64,000 nt of DNA from Bradyrhizobium sp. BR 10289. Its GTDB lineage: Bacteria > Pseudomonadota > Alphaproteobacteria > Rhizobiales > Xanthobacteraceae. Under the pieces are notes generated by a model that saw nothing but the letters and a program-made list of their open reading frames with translations, was not told where the DNA came from and did not search any database. A program made the position numbers and the translations under genes. This document shows positions 11,851-20,915 of the stretch, piece by piece (the first letter of the stretch is position 1; the number at the start of each line of letters is the position of its first letter). The DNA is taken from contig NZ_JACOFR010000036.1 in assembly GCF_019455385.1 (NCBI RefSeq), positions 1 through 64,000 of the forward strand, read 5' to 3'.

Positions 11851-12297
11851 ATGGCCATGACGATGAACGGCGAAGTCCAGCTTGCGGCGCCGCGCGAGGC
11901 CGTGTGGGAGAAACTCAACGACCCCGAGGTGCTGAAGGCCTGTATCCCCGGCTGCGAGGAGCTGGAGAAGACCGAGGACGGCGGCTTTCGCGCGACCGCG
12001 AAAATGAAGGTCGGGCCAGTCTCGGCGCGCTTCAAGGGCAAGGTCACGCTCAGCGATCTCGACCCGCCGAACGGCTACAAGATCTCGGGCGAGGGCGAGG
12101 GCGGGGTCGCCGGCTTCGCCAAGGGTGGCGCGGTGGTCAAGCTGGCCGAGAAGGACGGCGGCACGCTGCTCTCCTACGAGGTCGAGGCGCAGATCGGCGG
12201 CAAGTTGGCGCAGCTCGGACAGCGCCTGATCAACGGCACCGCCAAGAAGCTGGCCGACGAGTTTTTCGCGAACTTCGCCAAAGCTGTACAAGGCTAG
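11851..12297 (+). CDS. coxG: CoxG-like SRPBCC protein, CO dehydrogenase subunit G family
   Basis: 148-residue SRPBCC-fold protein (COXG family). It shows the family N-terminus MNGEVQLAAPREAVWEKLNDP, given here by its key residues, followed by LKACIPGCEEL and the C-terminal GQRLINGTAKKLADEFF. Such proteins accompany Mo-hydroxylase/CODH clusters. In Oligotropha CoxG helps recruit CO dehydrogenase to the membrane. The start at 11851 follows GGAGG. It lies 153 bp upstream of coxS in the same direction, and a promoter-like pair lies in that gap, so coxG and coxS may be separately transcribed. Confidence 0.9.
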   Translation: MAMTMNGEVQLAAPREAVWEKLNDPEVLKACIPGCEELEKTEDGGFRATAKMKVGPVSARFKGKVTLSDLDPPNGYKISGEGEGGVAGFAKGGAVVKLAEKDGGTLLSYEVEAQIGGKLAQLGQRLINGTAKKLADEFFANFAKAVQG

Positions 12298-12354
12298 CGG
12301 TACGGGGTTGAAACCTATCGCCTTTCGGCATGGCGCCTTGCGCTCCCGGTGATG

Positions 12355-12383
12355 TTGCCCCGGGGCATAATGGCCCATATGAT
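12355..12383 (+). promoter_or_regulatory. candidate housekeeping promoter of coxS
   Basis: TTGCCC at 12355-12360 and TATGAT at 12378-12383, separated by exactly 17 nt, 67 bp upstream of the coxS ATG. An inverted repeat (AACCTATC at 12312-12319 and GATAGGTT at 12381-12388) overlaps the -10 and could be regulatory. Prediction from pattern only. Confidence 0.4.
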
Positions 12384-12450
12384 AGGTTGGAATAATTATA
12401 AGAAAGAACCGCTTCGACGGGACCCGTCGGGGCGCTGATAGAGAGTGCTT

Positions 12451-12936
<486 letters not shown>

Positions 12937-12963
12937 CGCGCATCCCGCGACCAGGACATTCAG

Positions 12964-13770
12964 ATGTACGAATTCAAATACCACCGCCCCGGGACCGTGC
13001 GGCAGGCCGCCAACCTCCTGCTCAAGAACGAGGACGCCAAGGTCATCGCCGGCGGCCACACGCTGATTCCCGTCATGAAGCAGCGCCTCGCCAGCCCGCC
13101 GCATCTGGTCGACCTCTCCCATATCGAGGGGCTCAACACGATCGAGATGAAGGGCCGAGCGCTGGTGATCGGCGCCACCGCCAAGCATGCCGAGGTCGCG
13201 ACCTCCGCGATCGTCGGCGAGGCCATTCCGGCGCTGGCCAACCTCGCCAGCCAGATCGGCGATCCCGCCGTGCGCCACAAGGGCACGATCGGCGGCTCGC
13301 TCGCCAACAACGATCCGACCGCGGATTATCCGGCCGCCGTGCTCGCGCTCGGCGCCACCATCGTCACCAACAAGCGCCGCCTCAAGGCCGAGGAGTTTTT
13401 CCAGGGCCTGTTCTCGACGGCACTGGAAGCCGACGAAATCATCACGAAAGTGATGTTCCCGCTGCCGAAGAAGGCGGCCTACATCAAGTTCCGCAACCAA
13501 GCCTCGCGCTATGCGCTGGTCGGCGTGTTCGTGGCGCGGCGTCCGTCGGACGTGCGGGTCGCCGTGACAGGCGCCGGCTCGGAAGGCGTGTTCCGCGTCA
13601 CTGCGTTCGAGGAGGCGCTGAAGAAGCGGTTCGCGTCGAAGGCGATCGAGGGCATTGAGGTGCCCGCCGAGGGGCTGAACAGCGACATCCACGGCAGCGC
13701 CGAATACCGTGCACATCTCATCGGGGTGCTGACCCGGCGCGCCCTCGATGCCGCCAACGCCAAGGCGTGA
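12964..13770 (+). CDS. coxM: CO dehydrogenase-type medium subunit, FAD-binding
   Basis: 268-residue flavoprotein subunit (FAD_binding_5 plus CO_deh_flav_C). Flavin-contacting motifs are visible: AGGHTLIP around residue 35 (family AGGxSLIP) and TIGGSLANNDPTADYP around residue 107. It transfers electrons from CoxS to the acceptor chain. It directly follows coxS and precedes coxD by 61 bp. With no large subunit encoded between, the enzyme these subunits serve must be completed by a CoxL encoded elsewhere, or the set is non-functional. Confidence 0.92.
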   Translation: MYEFKYHRPGTVRQAANLLLKNEDAKVIAGGHTLIPVMKQRLASPPHLVDLSHIEGLNTIEMKGRALVIGATAKHAEVATSAIVGEAIPALANLASQIGDPAVRHKGTIGGSLANNDPTADYPAAVLALGATIVTNKRRLKAEEFFQGLFSTALEADEIITKVMFPLPKKAAYIKFRNQASRYALVGVFVARRPSDVRVAVTGAGSEGVFRVTAFEEALKKRFASKAIEGIEVPAEGLNSDIHGSAEYRAHLIGVLTRRALDAANAKA

Positions 13771-13831
13771 GTGAACCTCACGCCTCGGCCAAACTTGTCC
13801 CCGGTGAGGGCGTAGCGAGACTGGCTTTTTC

Positions 13832-14755
13832 ATGACTTCAGCGGCCAATTCTTCCGGTGCTTTGCCGGCATCGGTTGATGCGATGCTCGAACTTCTCACT
13901 TCGCGCGGCTATCTCGCGGAGCGATCGCTGGCCACGGTGACCTATCTGTCGCTGCGCATGGGCCGGCCGCTGTTCCTGGAAGGCGAGGCCGGCGTCGGCA
14001 AAACCGAGATCGCAAAGGTGCTGTCGGCGGCGCTGGGGCGGAAGCTGATCCGCCTGCAGTGCTACGAGGGCCTCGACGTCTCCTCCGCGGTCTACGAGTG
14101 GAACAGCGCGTCGCAGATGATCGCGATCCGGATGGCGGAAGCCGCCGGCGACACCGACCGCGACCAGCTCTCGAGCGATATCTTCGCCGACCGCTACATG
14201 ATCAAGCGGCCGCTGCTCCAGGCGCTGGAGCCCGATGTTGCGGGACCGCCGGTGCTGCTGATCGACGAGCTCGACCGTGCCGACGAGGCGTTCGAGGCCT
14301 ATCTTTTGGAAATCCTCAGCGACTTCCAGGTCACCATCCCCGAATTCGGCACCGTGAAGGCGCCGCATCCGCCGATCGTCATCATCACCTCCAACCGCAC
14401 CCGCGAGATCCATGACGCGTTGAAGCGGCGCTGCCTCTATCACTGGGTCGATTATCCCGCCGCCGAGCGCGAGCTCGCCATCGTCAAGTCGCGCGTGCCC
14501 GGCATCTCGGCAAAGCTGTCGCAGCAGGTCGTGCGCTTCGTGCAGGCGCTGCGCAACCAGGACTTCTACAAGTCTCCGGGGGTCGCCGAGACCATCGATT
14601 GGGCGACCGCGCTGTCGGAGCTCGATGCCCGCTCGCTGACCCCGCAAGTGGTCGGCGACACGCTGGGCGCTCTGCTCAAATACCAGGACGACATCACCCG
14701 CATGCAGGGCGACACCCTGCAGAAGGTGTTGAAGGAAGCGACGAGCGAGAATTGA
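13832..14755 (+). CDS. coxD: CoxD-like AAA+ ATPase (MoxR family)
   Basis: 307-residue MoxR-type AAA+ ATPase. Walker A is GEAGVGKTE near residue 50, Walker B LLIDELDRAD near residue 145, and sensor 1 is in IITSNRTRE. In Oligotropha, CoxD works with CoxE to mature the [CuSMoO2] active site of CO dehydrogenase, acting as an ATP-dependent chaperone. Here it is directly followed by coxE, separated by a palindromic repeat. Confidence 0.92.
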   Translation: MTSAANSSGALPASVDAMLELLTSRGYLAERSLATVTYLSLRMGRPLFLEGEAGVGKTEIAKVLSAALGRKLIRLQCYEGLDVSSAVYEWNSASQMIAIRMAEAAGDTDRDQLSSDIFADRYMIKRPLLQALEPDVAGPPVLLIDELDRADEAFEAYLLEILSDFQVTIPEFGTVKAPHPPIVIITSNRTREIHDALKRRCLYHWVDYPAAERELAIVKSRVPGISAKLSQQVVRFVQALRNQDFYKSPGVAETIDWATALSELDARSLTPQVVGDTLGALLKYQDDITRMQGDTLQKVLKEATSEN

Positions 14756-14775
14756 CGCGCGCGTCATAACGAACT

Positions 14776-14880
14776 CGTCATTCCGGGGTGCGCATAGCGC
14801 GAGCCCGGAATCCATCGGGCCGCAGAGTTCGTGGATGAATGGATTCCGGGCTCGATGCTCCGCATCGCCCCGGAATGACG
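14776..14880. repeat. palindromic intergenic element, family A, solo copy
   Basis: About 105 bp perfectly bounded by CGTCATTCCGG at the left and CCGGAATGACG at the right. Each half also contains an inner CCCGGAATCCAT/ATGGATTCCGGG arm, so the whole folds as a large stem with branched ends. The middle (about 14818-14840) reads roughly CCGCAGAGTTCGTGGAT, which resembles the sequence just inside the left arm of the gene-bearing copy at 54760-55157. It lies between coxD and coxE. Confidence 0.85.
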
Positions 14881-14898
14881 AGTGGATGGATACGAGAC

Positions 14899-16101
14899 AT
14901 GGCCATCAACCACCTTGCGCCCGAGCAAACCGAGCAGTTCGCCGACAACATCGTCGGCTTTGCCCGCGCGTTGCGCTCGGCCGGGATGCCGGTCGGCCCA
15001 GGCGCCGTCATCGATGCCATGAGCGCGCTCCAGGTGATCGACATCGGCAACCGCGCCGACGTCTTCGCCACGCTGGAGGCGATCTTCGTCAAGCGCCACG
15101 AGCATGCGCTGATCTTCAAGCAGGCCTTCAACCTGTTCTTCCGCGCCTCGGAAGAATGGAAGCACATGCTGGATTCGGTGCCGCTGCCGGAGCAGGCCAA
15201 GAAGAAGCCGCAGGCCGGCGCCCGCCGCGTGCAAGAGGCGATGTCGCAGCCGCGCATGACCGAGACGCCGCAGCACCAGGAGCAGGACCTGCGCCTGTCG
15301 GTCTCCGACAAGGAGATCCTTCAGAAGAAGGATTTCGCGCAGATGAGTGCGGCCGAGATCACGGAGGCGCTGCGCGCCATCGAGCGGATGCATCTGCCGC
15401 AGGCCGAGCTGCTGACGCGCCGGCATCGGCCCGATCTCCGCGGCCTGCGCCTCGACCTTCGCCGCACGCTGCGGGCATCGCTGCGCACCGGCGGCGACAT
15501 CATCGACATCCATCGCCTTGGGCGGATCGAGAAGCCCGCGCCGATCGTCGCCCTGCTCGACATCTCGGGCTCGATGAGCGAGTACACCCGTCTGTTCCTG
15601 CACTTCCTCCATGCCATCGGCGACGCCCGCAAGCGTGTGTCGGTGTTCCTGTTCGGGACCCGCCTCACCAACGTCACCCGCGCGCTGCGCCAGCGCGATC
15701 CGGACGAGGCGCTGGCGAGCTGCTCGGCCTCGGTCGAGGACTGGGCCGGCGGCACGCGGATCTCGGCCTCGCTGCACAACTTCAACAAATTGTGGGCGCG
15801 GCGCATGCTGAGCCAGGGCGCCATCGTGCTGCTGATCTCCGACGGGCTGGAGCGGGAGGCCGATTCCAAGCTCGCCTTCGAGATGGACCGGCTGCACCGG
15901 TCCTGCCGGCGGCTGATCTGGCTCAACCCGCTGCTGCGGTTCTCCGGCTTCGAGGCCAAGGCCCAGGGCATCAAAATGATGCTCCCGCACGTTGACGAAT
16001 TCCGGCCCGTGCATAATTTGAGTTCGATCCAGGAGCTGATCACGACGCTCTCCCGGCCGCTGCCGCCGCATCACCGCAGCCTGATCCGCTCCGCAGCTTG
16101 A
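14899..16101 (+). CDS. coxE: CoxE-like von Willebrand factor A protein
   Basis: 400-residue protein of the CoxE/VWA_CoxE family. The MIDAS metal-site motif DISGSMS lies around residue 222, followed by later VWA elements (GTRL, GGTRI, ISDGLE). It partners with the CoxD ATPase in active-site maturation. The ATG at 14899 (MAINHLAPEQ) was selected because the longer in-frame start at 14839 lies inside the palindromic repeat. Confidence 0.91.
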   Translation: MAINHLAPEQTEQFADNIVGFARALRSAGMPVGPGAVIDAMSALQVIDIGNRADVFATLEAIFVKRHEHALIFKQAFNLFFRASEEWKHMLDSVPLPEQAKKKPQAGARRVQEAMSQPRMTETPQHQEQDLRLSVSDKEILQKKDFAQMSAAEITEALRAIERMHLPQAELLTRRHRPDLRGLRLDLRRTLRASLRTGGDIIDIHRLGRIEKPAPIVALLDISGSMSEYTRLFLHFLHAIGDARKRVSVFLFGTRLTNVTRALRQRDPDEALASCSASVEDWAGGTRISASLHNFNKLWARRMLSQGAIVLLISDGLEREADSKLAFEMDRLHRSCRRLIWLNPLLRFSGFEAKAQGIKMMLPHVDEFRPVHNLSSIQELITTLSRPLPPHHRSLIRSAA

Positions 16102-16113
16102 GAGGCAAAGCCC

Positions 16114-16437
16114 ATGCTCGATCGCGACGAGGATATTCTGAAGGCGGCGGAGGACTGGCAGAAGGCCGGCCGTGGCGTCGCGCTGGCGACCGTCGTCGAA
16201 ACCTGGGGCTCGGCCCCGCGTCCGGCGGGCTCGAGCCTCGTCATTAATGACGAGGGCACCTTCCTGGGCTCCGTTTCAGGCGGCTGCGTCGAGGGCGCCG
16301 TGGTCACCGAGGCCATGGACGTCATCGAGAGCGGCAAGCCAAAAATGCTGGAGTTCGGCGTCGCCGACGAGACCGCCTGGAACGTCGGTCTGTCCTGCGG
16401 CGGCACCATCCGCGTCTTCGTCGAGAAGGTCGGCTGA
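16114..16437 (+). CDS. XdhC/CoxI family protein, N-terminal domain only
   Basis: 107-residue protein equal to the N-terminal XdhC_CoxI domain. Conserved features are TWGSAPRPAGSSLVIND, GSVSGGCVEGAV and the LSCGGTI motif with its cysteine. XdhC/CoxF proteins bind and sulfurate the Mo-cofactor before insertion into Mo-hydroxylases. Single-chain homologues continue into a Rossmann domain; here that domain is the next gene, beginning 2 nt later in another frame. The split is clean (own stop, own GTG start), so it is a two-gene version rather than an obvious sequencing frameshift. Confidence 0.88.
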   Translation: MLDRDEDILKAAEDWQKAGRGVALATVVETWGSAPRPAGSSLVINDEGTFLGSVSGGCVEGAVVTEAMDVIESGKPKMLEFGVADETAWNVGLSCGGTIRVFVEKVG

Positions 16438-16439
16438 CC

Positions 16440-17141
16440 GTGAAGCTCGCGATCCTGCACGAACTCAATGCCGAGCGCGCCGCGCGCCGCCCGGCCATTT
16501 TGGTGACCGACACCGAGACCGGCGAGCAGCGCCTGGTGAAGGCTGCGGATTTTGCAAAGGACCCGCTGCGCGCCGAGCTGGAAAAGCAGCTTCGCATGGG
16601 CAAGAGCGCCAATGTCGAGGCCGGCGGCAAGCAGCTGTTCCTCAACGTCTATGCGCCGACCGCAAAGCTCGTCATCGTCGGCGCGGTCCATATCAGTCAG
16701 GCGCTGGCGCCGCTGGCGCGCTCGCTCGGCTACGACGTCACCGTCGTCGATCCCCGTACGGCCTTTGCGAGTCCCGAGCGCTTCCCCGACATTCCGCTCG
16801 TTGCCGAATGGCCCGACACGGCGCTGCCGCCGCTCAACGTCGATGCCTATACGGCGTTCGTCGCGGTGACGCACGATCCCAAGATCGACGATCCCGCGCT
16901 GCTGCACGCCTTCGAGCGCAAATGCTTCTATATTGGCGCGCTCGGCTCGCGGAAGACGCATGTCAAGCGCGGCGACCGGCTGCGGGCGCAGGGCGCCAAA
17001 GAGAGCGACATCGCGCGCATCCACGCGCCCATTGGCCTTGCGATCGGCGCGGTCTCGCCGTCCGAGATCGCGGTGGCGATCATGGCCGAGATCACGGCGG
17101 TGCTGCGCCTGCCGCCCAAAGAAAAAGAAGAAGCGGCATGA
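16440..17141 (+). CDS. XdhC family protein, C-terminal Rossmann domain
   Basis: 233-residue protein. Residues 1-70 are a family-specific N-terminal part. From about residue 78 a Rossmann fold begins (LVIVGAVHISQALAPLA), followed by VVDPRTAFAS, VAVTHDPKIDDPAL and YIGALGSRKTH, all typical of XdhC_C. The start is GTG at 16440. Its stop overlaps the next start by 4 bp (ATGA), so it is translationally coupled to the MoeA-MobA gene. Together with the preceding gene it forms the Mo-cofactor chaperone (CoxF equivalent). Confidence 0.88.
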   Translation: MKLAILHELNAERAARRPAILVTDTETGEQRLVKAADFAKDPLRAELEKQLRMGKSANVEAGGKQLFLNVYAPTAKLVIVGAVHISQALAPLARSLGYDVTVVDPRTAFASPERFPDIPLVAEWPDTALPPLNVDAYTAFVAVTHDPKIDDPALLHAFERKCFYIGALGSRKTHVKRGDRLRAQGAKESDIARIHAPIGLAIGAVSPSEIAVAIMAEITAVLRLPPKEKEEAA

Positions 17142-18742
17142 AATTCGGCCCGGCGAGCCCGAGGGATGCGATCGGCGGAGTGACCGTCCATACCCTGCGC
17201 CAGGGGCCGCTGGTACTGAAGAAAGGCACGACCATCGGCCCTGCCGAGGTCGAGGCGCTCGAGCGCGTCGGCATCAAGGACATCGTCGTGGTCCGCATGG
17301 AGGAGGGCGACGTCTCCGAGGACGTCGCGGCCGCCAGCATCGCACTCGCGATCGGCGGCGATGGCATCCATGTCGAGCGCGCCTTCACCGGCCGCGCCAA
17401 TCTGTTTGCCGCGCGTCCGGGTGTGCTGGTGATCGACCGTGCCGCAGTCGACCGCATCAACAACGTCGATGAAGCCATCACCTTTGCGACGCTCTCGGCC
17501 TACAAGCCGGTGGTCGAGGGCGAGATGGTCGGCACCGTCAAGATCATCCCGTTCGGCGTCGAGGGGACTTTGCGGGATGCCGCGGTGAAAGCCGCCGGCA
17601 AGGACGTGCTGAAAATCGCGCCTTACGTCATCAAGCGCGTCGGTGTGGTCTCAACTCTGCTGCCGGGACTCTCGTCGAAGGTCATCGACAAGACCCTGCG
17701 CGTCACGGCCGAGCGGCTTGCCCCTGCGGGCGCCGGCATCATCGCCGAGCGTCGCGTGCAGCATGATGAAGCTGCACTGTCCGCCGCGATCAAGGAGCTG
17801 CTCGGGCTCGGCGCCGAGCTCGTCATCGTGTTCGGCGCGTCCGCGATCGCCGACCGCCGCGACGTGATCCCGGCCGCAGTTACAGGGATCGGCGGCGAGA
17901 TCGAGCATTTCGGGATGCCGGTCGATCCCGGCAATCTCCTGCTGATTGCCCGCGCCGGCGGCGTGCCGGTGCTGGGCGCCCCGGGCTGCGCCCGCTCGCC
18001 GGTCGAGAACGGTTTTGACTGGGTGCTGATGCGGCTGCTCGCCGGCATCAAGGTGACGCGCTCCGAGCTGATGGGCATGGGCGTCGGCGGTCTCTTGATG
18101 GAGATCGTGACGCGGCCGCAGCCGCGCGCAAAGCCCGAGACCGAGGGCAACAGCCAGGTCGCTGCCATCGTGCTCGCCGCGGGACGTTCGACCCGGATGG
18201 GCGGGCCGAACAAGCTGCTCGCCGAGCTCGACGGCAAGAAGCTGGTGCGGATCGCGACCGAGCAGGCGCTGGCGTCAAAAGCCTCCGAGGTGATCGTCGT
18301 CACCGGCCACCAGACCGAGCTGGTCGAGCAGGCGTTGCAGGGCCTGAAGGTGCGCTTCGTCAAGAACCCGGATTTCGCCGGCGGCATTGCAAGCTCGGTC
18401 AAGGCAGGCATCGCGGCCGTGTCCGACGCCTGCGACGGCGCATTGGTCTGCCTCGGCGACATGCCGCTGATCGACGCCGGCCTGATCGACCGTCTGATCG
18501 ACGGCTTCGCGCCGGACCGCGGCAATCTCATCGTGGTGCCTGTCAGCGAGGGCCGCCGCGGCAATCCCGTGCTGTGGTCGCGCCGCTTCTTCAAGGAATT
18601 GATGACACTCGATGGTGACGTCGGTGCGCGGCATCTGATCGCCAAGCACAGTGAAGCGGTCGCCGAAGTGCCTGTCGAAGGCGAGGGCGCCTTCCTCGAC
18701 ATCGACACGCCGCAGGCCCTGGAAGCGGCACGGCGCGGATGA
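17138..18742 (+). CDS. molybdopterin-binding / molybdenum cofactor cytidylyltransferase fusion
   Basis: 534-residue two-domain protein. Residues about 1-340 resemble the MoeA/MogA-type molybdopterin-binding domain (VIVFGASAIADRRDVIPAA segment, GVPVLGAPGCARSP). Residues about 345-534 are a MobA/MocA-like nucleotidyltransferase with AAIVLAAGRSTRMGGPNKLL and the metal-binding LGDMP. MocA makes the MCD form of the cofactor used by CODH-type hydroxylases, fitting the cluster. It overlaps the XdhC_C gene by 4 bp and is the last gene of the cox unit. Confidence 0.88.
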   Translation: MKFGPASPRDAIGGVTVHTLRQGPLVLKKGTTIGPAEVEALERVGIKDIVVVRMEEGDVSEDVAAASIALAIGGDGIHVERAFTGRANLFAARPGVLVIDRAAVDRINNVDEAITFATLSAYKPVVEGEMVGTVKIIPFGVEGTLRDAAVKAAGKDVLKIAPYVIKRVGVVSTLLPGLSSKVIDKTLRVTAERLAPAGAGIIAERRVQHDEAALSAAIKELLGLGAELVIVFGASAIADRRDVIPAAVTGIGGEIEHFGMPVDPGNLLLIARAGGVPVLGAPGCARSPVENGFDWVLMRLLAGIKVTRSELMGMGVGGLLMEIVTRPQPRAKPETEGNSQVAAIVLAAGRSTRMGGPNKLLAELDGKKLVRIATEQALASKASEVIVVTGHQTELVEQALQGLKVRFVKNPDFAGGIASSVKAGIAAVSDACDGALVCLGDMPLIDAGLIDRLIDGFAPDRGNLIVVPVSEGRRGNPVLWSRRFFKELMTLDGDVGARHLIAKHSEAVAEVPVEGEGAFLDIDTPQALEAARRG

Positions 18743-18862
18743 CGCTTCGCTAATCCGCCCTATGGCATCTCCCAAACATCCCGATTTCAACCACCCGTTC
18801 ACCATCTGGAAACGACCGCGGATTAGAGTTCCTCCACCTGCCTTGGGGGGAGGGGTTTTTCC

Positions 18863-19252
18863 ATGGTTTCGAACGTCGTCGCGCGCCGTTGCGCGATGTT
18901 TTTCTTTGCGTTGTCGGTTTGTGTCGCCGGCGCCCGCCACATCACGGATGCGCATGCCGCCGGCGCCTTTGCGGTCGGCAAGTGCGGCGCCTATGGCCAG
19001 GCCTATGATTACGGCGCCGAGCACGAGGCCCGCGCCGCCGCGCAGAAGCAGTGCAAGGGCGATTGCACGACCGTGACGATGAAGCGTGCCTGCGCCGCCA
19101 TGTCGGTCGATATGACCAATCCCTGCGGCGCCTATGGCTATGCCGTCAAGCCGAAGATCTCCGCCTCGCTCAATGCCGCCACGCGCGAATGCTACAAATA
19201 CGGCGGCAAGGAATGCGTGATCCGCGCCTGGGCCTGCGACGCCAAAGGCTGA
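18863..19252 (+). CDS. secreted DUF4189 protein
   Basis: 129-residue exported protein. An N-terminal signal region (hydrophobic residues 11-25, cleavage probably near DAHAAG) precedes a Cys-rich DUF4189-type domain with GAFAVGKCGAYGQAYDY and AAAQKQCKGDC. Eight cysteines in the mature part suggest disulfides in the periplasm. Role unknown. The next gene is 80 bp downstream across a short palindrome. Confidence 0.8.
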   Translation: MVSNVVARRCAMFFFALSVCVAGARHITDAHAAGAFAVGKCGAYGQAYDYGAEHEARAAAQKQCKGDCTTVTMKRACAAMSVDMTNPCGAYGYAVKPKISASLNAATRECYKYGGKECVIRAWACDAKG

Positions 19253-19278
19253 TTCGTCGAGCGCTGATTCCTCTTGCT

Positions 19279-19320
19279 GTCATTCCGGGGCGATGCATAG
19301 CATCGAGTCCGGAATGACAA
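19279..19320. repeat. palindromic intergenic element, family A, short half copy
   Basis: TGTCATTCCGG and CCGGAATGACA enclose an inner hairpin CGATGC/GCATCG. It corresponds to one arm of the longer family A elements at 14776-14880 and 54760-55157. It lies just before the ribosome-binding site of the DUF2000 gene. Confidence 0.8.
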
Positions 19321-19332
19321 TTGAGGAAACAC

Positions 19333-19743
19333 ATGCAGTTCGATACCAAGATCGCCGTCGTGATCCGCACCGACCTTCAAGCCTGGCAAAAACTCAACGT
19401 TGCGTCCTTTCTCACCAGCGGCATCGCGGCGGCATTTCCTGAATGCATCGGAGATCCCTATGAGGACGCCTCGGGTACGGCATATCTGTCGCTGATCGGC
19501 CAGCCGATCCTGATTTATGGCGCCGACGGTCCGGCGCTGTCGCGCGCGCTCGACCGCGCGCTGACGCGTGGCGTCAAGCCGGCGGTCTATACCGAAGACA
19601 TGTTCAAGACCACGCACGATGCCGCCAATCGCGAGGCGGTGAGGGCGGTGGCTCGTACCGATCTCAATCTCGTCGGCATTGCCATGCGTGCCGAACGCAA
19701 GGTGATCGACAAGATTGTGGATGGGCTCAAGTTCCACAGCTGA
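19333..19743 (+). CDS. DUF2000 family protein
   Basis: 136-residue cytoplasmic protein matching the DUF2000 pattern: start FDTKIAVVIRTDLQAWQKLN, central GQPILIYGADG and C-terminal VGIAMRAERKVIDKIVDGL. The fold is known to resemble PTH2-like proteins, but no reaction is established. The ATG at 19333 is preferred over the TTG at 19321 because GAGGAAA lies 6-12 bp upstream of it. Confidence 0.8.
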   Translation: MQFDTKIAVVIRTDLQAWQKLNVASFLTSGIAAAFPECIGDPYEDASGTAYLSLIGQPILIYGADGPALSRALDRALTRGVKPAVYTEDMFKTTHDAANREAVRAVARTDLNLVGIAMRAERKVIDKIVDGLKFHS

Positions 19744-19885
19744 CACGGCCCCACTTCCGCCGCCTTGTCATCGCGTCGTCACGCCGCCGCGAATGATGCG
19801 CAAACATTGTGCTGTTTGACCCCAATCAAAGGCGCACCGTCCGGCATCGCTAGTCTGCTCCGCGTCATGCAGAAGGAGCAGACCT

Positions 19886-20911
19886 ATGCCGACCATGAAA
19901 GCCGCGATCGTCAAACAATTCGGCAAGCCGCTGGTGATCGAGGACGTGCCGGTGCCGCAGCCCGGTCCGGGCGAGGTTCTGGTCAAGGTCAAGGCGTGCG
20001 GGGTCTGCCACACCGATCTGCACGCAGCCTCCGGCGACTGGCCGGTGAAGCCGGTGCCGCCCTTCATTCCCGGCCACGAGGCTGCCGGCATCGTCGCGGC
20101 GCTCGGGCCCGGCGTGAAGAATCTGAAGGTGGGCGATGCCGTCGGCGTCGCCTGGCTGCACGATGCCTGCATGTCTTGCGAATATTGCGAGACCGGCTGG
20201 GAGACGCTGTGCGAGCACCAGCACAACACCGGCTACAGCGTGAATGGCGGCTTTGCCGAATATGTCATTGCTTCGGCTGCCTTTGCGGCAAAGCTGCCGG
20301 CGACGGTCGACTTCGCCGCCGTCGCGCCGATCCTCTGCGCGGGCGTCACCACCTACAAGGGTTTGAAGGAGACCGAGGCAAAGCCCGGCGAGTGGGTCGT
20401 GATCTCAGGCGTCGGCGGGCTCGGCCACGTTGCGGTCCAGTACGCCAAGGCCATGGGGCTCAAGGTTGCCGCGATCGACATCGCCGAGGACAAGCTCAAG
20501 CTCGCACGCGAGACCGGCGCCGATCTCGCCGTGAACGCGCTTGCAGCCGATGCGGTGGACAAGGTGCTGGCGGCAACCGGAGGCGGGGCGCACGGCGTGC
20601 TGGTGACGGCAGTCTCGACCCCGGCATTCGCACAGGCGCTGAAGATGGTGCGCCGGAAGGGCACCGTCAGCCTCGTCGGCCTGCCGCCGGGCGAATTTCC
20701 GACGCCGATCTTCGACGTCGTGCTCAAGCGCATCACCGTGCGCGGCTCCATCGTCGGCACACGGCGCGACCTCGACGAAGCCATCGCCTTCGCCGCCGAC
20801 GGCAAGGTGAAGGCCGAGGTGACGAAGGTGCCGCTGGCTGAGATCAACGACGTCTTCGAGCGGATGAAGGCCGGCAAGATCGACGGCCGCATGGTGCTGG
20901 ATTTTGCCTAG
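19886..20911 (+). CDS. adhP: zinc-dependent alcohol dehydrogenase, AdhP type
   Basis: 341-residue medium-chain dehydrogenase. Catalytic zinc ligands are in CGVCHTDLHA (Cys) and GHEAAG (His). The structural zinc is bound by the cysteines of ACMSCEYCETGWETLCEHQ, and the NAD-binding GVGGLGHVAVQYAK motif lies near residue 175. It oxidises primary alcohols to aldehydes, or the reverse. It stands alone on its strand and is convergent with the GFA gene after 4 bp. Confidence 0.9.
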   Translation: MPTMKAAIVKQFGKPLVIEDVPVPQPGPGEVLVKVKACGVCHTDLHAASGDWPVKPVPPFIPGHEAAGIVAALGPGVKNLKVGDAVGVAWLHDACMSCEYCETGWETLCEHQHNTGYSVNGGFAEYVIASAAFAAKLPATVDFAAVAPILCAGVTTYKGLKETEAKPGEWVVISGVGGLGHVAVQYAKAMGLKVAAIDIAEDKLKLARETGADLAVNALAADAVDKVLAATGGGAHGVLVTAVSTPAFAQALKMVRRKGTVSLVGLPPGEFPTPIFDVVLKRITVRGSIVGTRRDLDEAIAFAADGKVKAEVTKVPLAEINDVFERMKAGKIDGRMVLDFA

Positions 20912-20915
20912 CAAC

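Noticed and set aside
12298..12450. Sigma-54 promoter (TGGC...TTGC) before coxS
   Set aside because: TGGCGCCTTGCG has the GG and GC only 8 nt apart, not the 12 nt required.
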